From Microgenomates group bacterium (GTDB lineage Bacteria; Patescibacteriota; Microgenomatia; UBA1406; GWC2-37-13), in the NCBI GenBank assembly GCA_029906985.1, contig JARYMT010000002.1, positions 1 through 64,000 on the forward strand: a DNA stretch of 64,000 nt. Direction: 5' to 3'. The position numbers were made by a program, and so were the translations under genes. Under the pieces are notes generated by a model. That model worked only from the letters and a program-made list of their open reading frames with translations. It was not told the origin of the DNA and did no database searches. This document shows, piece after piece, positions 63,837 to 64,000 of this stretch. Position 1 is the stretch's first letter; each line of letters opens with the position of its first letter.

Positions 63837-64000
63837 ATGAAAATTTTTGTTGTTACCGGCCAGACGGCGACTGGCAAAACCAAGTTAGCTTTTAATATCG
63901 CCAAAAAAAATAAAGGAGATCTGATCAACTGCGATTCAAGGCAAATTTATAAATATCTAGATGTGGTCACCGGAAAAGATATCGATAAAGATTGGCGATT
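63837..64000 (+). CDS. miaA: tRNA dimethylallyltransferase MiaA (5' part)
   Basis: First 54 codons only; the rest lies beyond the window. MKIFVVTGQTATGKTKLAFN is the P-loop of the family (usually GPTASGKT), and INCDSRQIYKYLDVVTGKD matches the DSxQxYxxxxxGTxK segment. MiaA puts an isopentenyl group on A37 of tRNAs reading UNN codons. Confidence 0.85.
   Translation, partial: MKIFVVTGQTATGKTKLAFNIAKKNKGDLINCDSRQIYKYLDVVTGKDIDKDWR

Overview
This 64 kb window reads as a chromosomal piece of a Candidate Phyla Radiation (Patescibacteria) bacterium, most likely Microgenomates-like. The evidence is an AT-rich, compact gene layout, a 16S rRNA with CPR-style changes at normally universal positions, and many shortened core proteins: EF-Ts of 150 residues, a release factor without domain 1, YbeY without most of its metal motif, ProRS without an editing insertion. 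Type IV pilus genes and large membrane glycosyltransferase-like genes take up much of the rest. The phylum is inferred from these traits and was not computed.

Layout. 1-4.0 kb (minus strand): PilM, cut by the window edge, preceded by six prepilin-like genes behind one clear promoter. 4.0-8.7 kb: a delta-prime-like clamp-loader gene, divergent from pilB-pilT-pilC. 8.8-16.3 kb: two more prepilins interleaved with three large polytopic proteins (DUF2723/GT117-like, YfhO-like, O-antigen-ligase-like with TPRs), a possible pilin or surface glycosylation locus. 16.4-17.4 kb: MreB. 17.8-19.3 kb: a lone 16S rRNA gene inside its own 24-bp processing stem, with no 23S or 5S next to it. 19.5-22.8 kb (minus): an operon of a channel-less MgtE-type sensor, an Nramp-related transporter and a DUF62 protein. 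22.8-23.6 kb: a non-coding stretch with degenerate repeats. 23.7-23.9 kb: tRNA-Ile and tRNA-Val. 24-30.8 kb: a GNAT/FemAB-like protein, a membrane-anchored ClpC-like AAA+ protein, a methyltransferase, tmk, an Ig-like protein and galU. 30.9-37.3 kb: rpsB-tsf-frr, an M50 protease, an NMP-kinase-like gene, proS and cysS. 37.4-41.0 kb: two membrane proteins around tRNA-Pro. 41.1-46.9 kb: rpsF-ssb-rpsR, an unknown gene, a CtpA and an HtrA protease, hisS. 47.0-53.9 kb: a DHH-like protein, rpsU, ybeY, dnaX, ybaB, prs, recR, RNase J, a DUF59 protein and a coiled-coil protein. 54-64 kb: the RF1-like gene, rpmE, rplJ-rplL, gyrB, hppA, gyrA, folD and the start of miaA.

Two genome-wide habits stand out. 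First, many start codons lie only 6-9 nt after a TATAAT or TAAAAT element, so many mRNAs should be leaderless, and Shine-Dalgarno sites are nearly absent. rpsU has a perfect 10-nt one and rplL a near-perfect one. Second, a GC-rich palindromic repeat (core CGACC-CCCGC-GGTCG) sits at the 3' ends of four genes and in three of them supplies the last codons and/or stop. A different 30-bp palindrome occurs twice, both times near tRNA genes. I see no CRISPR array, prophage or insertion sequence.
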